Positions 6,736 through 8,706 of a stretch of 8,706 nt of DNA are shown piece after piece (the stretch's first letter is position 1; the number at the start of each line of letters is the position of its first letter). Where the stretch lies: NCBI GenBank assembly GCA_964515915.1, contig CAZEXM010000116.1, positions 1 through 8,706 on the forward strand, read 5' to 3'. Made by a program: the position numbers and the translations under genes. The notes under the pieces were generated by a model. That model worked only from the letters and a program-made list of their open reading frames with translations, searched no databases and was not told where the DNA came from. Source of the DNA: JAHOYW01 sp964515915. Its GTDB lineage: Bacteria; Verrucomicrobiota; Lentisphaeria; Victivallales; Victivallaceae.

Positions 6736-6763
6736 TTTAAACATAAAAAAATAGGATACAAAC

Positions 6764-7960
6764 ATGAAAACAGAACTTAAAAAAAACATTTACTGGGTTG
6801 GCTATGCTGATTGGGATGTAAGAGATTTTCACGGCTATCGTACCGACCGCGGCAGTTCTTACAACTCATACCTGATAAAAGATGAAAAAATCGCGGTAAT
6901 TGATTCGGTCAAAGCCCCGTTTGCTCAATATTTACTCGGTAATATCGCTGTACTGACGCCGTTGGATAAAGTTGATTATGTGGTTTGTAATCACGCTGAA
7001 CCGGATCATTCCGGTTCGCTTCCGGCATTGATGCAGGCATGCGTAAACGCCGAATTAATTTGTAACGCGAAATGCCAAAAAACTTTGTCAATGTATTACG
7101 ACACTTCGAAATGGAAGTTCAAAATCATTGATGAAGCAAGTCAGGTTTCACTTGGCTCTCATACCCTGACATTTATGAATACCCCTATGGCGCATTGGCC
7201 CGAATCCATGTTTACCTATGTCCCGGAAGAAAAACTTTTGTTTTCAATGGATGCCTTCGGCCAGCACTACGCTGCGTCGGAACGTTTTGATGACGAAGTC
7301 CCGCCGGCGGAAGTTATGGAGGAAGCCAAAACCTACTATGCCAATATTATTATGCTGTACGGGAAACAGGTTGCAAAAGTCCTGGAACGGGCGGCCGGGC
7401 TGGATATTGAAATGATTGCGCCGAGCCACGGGGTTATCTGGCGGAAGAACCCGGCGGTGATAATCGAAGCCTATAAACGCTGGGTTGTGTGTAAAGCAGA
7501 GCCTAAAGTATTAATATTTTTCGATTCAATGTGGCACAGTACCGAAAGAATGGCTGAAGCGATTTATGAAGGAGCCAAGCAAGCGGGCGTCAGTGTCCGG
7601 AAACATGACCTGAAAAGCACTAATATTACCGTATTGGCTGACGAAACCCTTGACTGCGCGGTGCTGGCGGCGGGTTCTCCTACCTTGAACATGGGAATGA
7701 TGCCTAAAGTAGCCCAGGCCCTGGCTTACCTCAAAGGCCTGGCTCCTCAAGGCAAGGCGGCGGTTGCCTTCGGTTCCTACGGATGGGCGAAGAAAGGCGG
7801 CGCGCACGCGGTTATGGAATGTTTAAAAGATATGGATTGCGAATTATTATTGGAGGAACCATTGCAATGTCAGTTTGCGCCGACAAAAGAAGTGCTGGAA
7901 GAATGCCGGAAACTCGGTAAACGATTAGCCAAAAAAGCCCTGGAAATTGGGGAAAAATAA
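6764..7960 (+). CDS. fprA: Flavodiiron protein (A-type flavoprotein, O2/NO reductase)
   Basis: The 398-residue cytoplasmic protein reduces O2 to water (or NO to N2O) with electrons usually delivered by rubredoxin. The N-terminal metallo-beta-lactamase-like domain (about 1-245) carries all diiron ligands: His77, Glu79 and Asp81 with His82 (NHAEPDHSG), His144 (MAHWPE), Asp163 (SMDAF) and His222 (PSHGVIW). The C-terminal flavodoxin domain (about 248-398) has the FMN phosphate loop (DSMWHSTERMA). There is no C-terminal rubredoxin fusion, so it is the simple class A and fits the separate rubredoxin upstream. AGGA at 6753-6756 is 7 nt before the ATG. The gene is separated from the rest of the cluster by rayT and the BIME, and no clear promoter of its own is visible. 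Confidence 0.95.
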   Translation: MKTELKKNIYWVGYADWDVRDFHGYRTDRGSSYNSYLIKDEKIAVIDSVKAPFAQYLLGNIAVLTPLDKVDYVVCNHAEPDHSGSLPALMQACVNAELICNAKCQKTLSMYYDTSKWKFKIIDEASQVSLGSHTLTFMNTPMAHWPESMFTYVPEEKLLFSMDAFGQHYAASERFDDEVPPAEVMEEAKTYYANIIMLYGKQVAKVLERAAGLDIEMIAPSHGVIWRKNPAVIIEAYKRWVVCKAEPKVLIFFDSMWHSTERMAEAIYEGAKQAGVSVRKHDLKSTNITVLADETLDCAVLAAGSPTLNMGMMPKVAQALAYLKGLAPQGKAAVAFGSYGWAKKGGAHAVMECLKDMDCELLLEEPLQCQFAPTKEVLEECRKLGKRLAKKALEIGEK

Positions 7961-7989
7961 AAAAATCCGGAAATTTTTTAGAAAAACTG

Positions 7990-8017
7990 TTGACATTCGT
8001 TATTTGAAGGATATAAT
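7990..8017 (+). promoter_or_regulatory. Strong sigma-70-type promoter for the TetR gene
   Basis: A consensus TTGACA (7990-7995) and a consensus TATAAT (8012-8017) are separated by 16 bp. Transcription would start about 8023-8025, inside the operator-like palindrome at 8021-8040. It is the best promoter in the window. Confidence 0.8.
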
Positions 8018-8020
8018 GTA

Positions 8021-8040
8021 GTTAGTGAACATTAACTAAC
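8021..8040. promoter_or_regulatory. TetR-type operator palindrome
   Basis: GTTAGTGAACATTAACTAAC is an imperfect 20-bp palindrome in which 8 of 10 half-site positions match. It lies 3 bp after the -10 box and over the expected transcription start. TetR-family proteins commonly bind palindromes of this GTTAGT/ACTAAC type, so the adjacent regulator probably represses itself and its downstream gene(s) here. The binding protein is inferred. Confidence 0.7.
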
Positions 8041-8055
8041 ATGGGATTTTTTAAA

Positions 8056-8637
8056 ATGGCTTTGACGGTAAGACAGCGGGAAATAATTGATGTTTCCATT
8101 GCTTTAATAGCGGACAAGGGGATTCAGAGTCTGACGATGAAAAATATTTCTCAGGCTATCGGTATTTCCGAGCCGGCTATATACCGGCATTTTGAGAACA
8201 AATTTGAAATCCTTATGACCATACTTGAGTCTTTCGAATTAATAGCGGCCGATGTGCTTAATTCGGAGGAAATAAAAAATCTGGGGCCTTTGGACAAAAT
8301 CGAGTTTTTCCTTTTGGACAGATATCGGAGATGTTCGAAAAACCCCAAGCTGGCGAAGTTGATGTTTGCGGAAGAGAATTTCCAGGATGATGAAAGACTC
8401 GCGAAAAAGATATTAAGCATCATGCATTCGCACAGGGCCGAGATGCATAGAGTAATATTGGCGGGCCGGGAGCTCGGGGAAATTCGCGGTGATATTGATT
8501 CGACTTCACTCTTCAGGATAATTTTCGGCCCGATGCGGCTGTTGATCAAACAATGGGGCTTGAGCGGTTGCAGATTTAATCTTGTCGAAGAAGGAAAAAA
8601 GCTTTGGCAGGCTGAGAAAAAAATGCTGATAAAATGA
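8056..8637 (+). CDS. TetR/AcrR-family transcriptional regulator
   Basis: From the ATG at 8056 the protein has 193 residues, normal for the family. The N-terminal DNA-binding domain is clear: a helix with RQREIIDVSIALIADKG, then the helix-turn-helix (about 27-46) ending in SEPAIYRHFENK. The C-terminal part is the variable ligand-binding and dimerisation domain, and its inducer cannot be told. The in-frame ATG at 8041 (198 residues) directly abuts the operator and has no ribosome binding site; 8056 has a weak GGGA 9 nt upstream, so I prefer it with modest confidence. The gene has its own promoter and operator and runs into the next gene after 15 nt. It may control that downstream gene, perhaps an efflux function, rather than the antioxidant genes. 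Confidence 0.92.
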   Translation: MALTVRQREIIDVSIALIADKGIQSLTMKNISQAIGISEPAIYRHFENKFEILMTILESFELIAADVLNSEEIKNLGPLDKIEFFLLDRYRRCSKNPKLAKLMFAEENFQDDERLAKKILSIMHSHRAEMHRVILAGRELGEIRGDIDSTSLFRIIFGPMRLLIKQWGLSGCRFNLVEEGKKLWQAEKKMLIK

Positions 8638-8652
8638 TAAAAGGTTAAAACA

Positions 8653-8706
8653 ATGGTGCGCCAAGAACCAAACACACTAAGTGTTAAAGACTTGCATTTC
8701 TTGCAG
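8653..8706 (+). CDS. Start of an unidentified gene downstream of the TetR regulator (partial)
   Basis: An open frame of 18 codons begins with ATG at 8653, 15 nt after the TetR stop, and runs off the window. A weak AAGG at 8641-8644 lies 8 nt upstream. The visible residues (MVRQEPNTLSVKDLHFLQ) are too few to identify. The LSVKDLHF stretch is loosely like the first strand of ABC ATPases, but this is only a guess. It would be co-transcribed with the regulator. Confidence 0.45.
   Translation, partial: MVRQEPNTLSVKDLHFLQ

Noticed and set aside
7959..7980. Hairpin after the flavodiiron gene as a rho-independent terminator
   Set aside because: The stem is almost all A-T with a CCGG-containing loop and no T tract after it. 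I cannot support it as a terminator.

Overview
The window reads as part of the genome of a strictly or mainly anaerobic bacterium of middling GC. It carries the anaerobe's kit for oxygen and reactive oxygen species: superoxide reductase, a 2-Cys peroxiredoxin, rubredoxin, NADH:rubredoxin-oxidoreductase-like flavoproteins and a flavodiiron protein. I saw no catalase or superoxide dismutase. The REP-associated transposase resembles versions I associate with PVC-type and related anaerobic lineages. That is a weak hint, and the host cannot be named from this window. Every gene I can support lies on the + strand.

Layout. Positions 1-123 hold a TATAAT box and a perfect 10-bp inverted repeat over the probable transcription start. 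Then come desulfoferrodoxin (124-519), 2-Cys peroxiredoxin (538-1125), a 54-residue rubredoxin (1144-1308), a pyridine-nucleotide-disulfide oxidoreductase of the rubredoxin reductase type (1364-2548), and a second tandem copy (2667-3859) broken by one missing T in a poly-T run. Glucose-6-phosphate dehydrogenase (3844-5265) and 6-phosphogluconolactonase (5250 into a 100-N gap at 5893-5992) follow, each overlapping the gene before it by 16 nt. Next is a REP-associated tyrosine transposase (6062-6655) flanked by REP/BIME hairpin repeats, then a flavodiiron protein (6764-7960). The window closes with a TetR-family regulator (8056-8637) that has its own strong promoter and operator, and the first 18 codons of another gene.

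How the genes fit together. Zwf and Pgl would oxidise glucose-6-phosphate and yield NAD(P)H. The rubredoxin reductase(s) would pass those electrons to rubredoxin, which donates to superoxide reductase (superoxide to H2O2), probably to peroxide reduction, and to the flavodiiron protein (O2 to water). The individual enzymes are well known. The tight translational linkage of the two oxidative pentose phosphate genes to this chain is the most interesting aspect of the locus. The RAYT and its repeats lie between pgl and the flavodiiron gene, and the assembly gap falls exactly on the left repeat.
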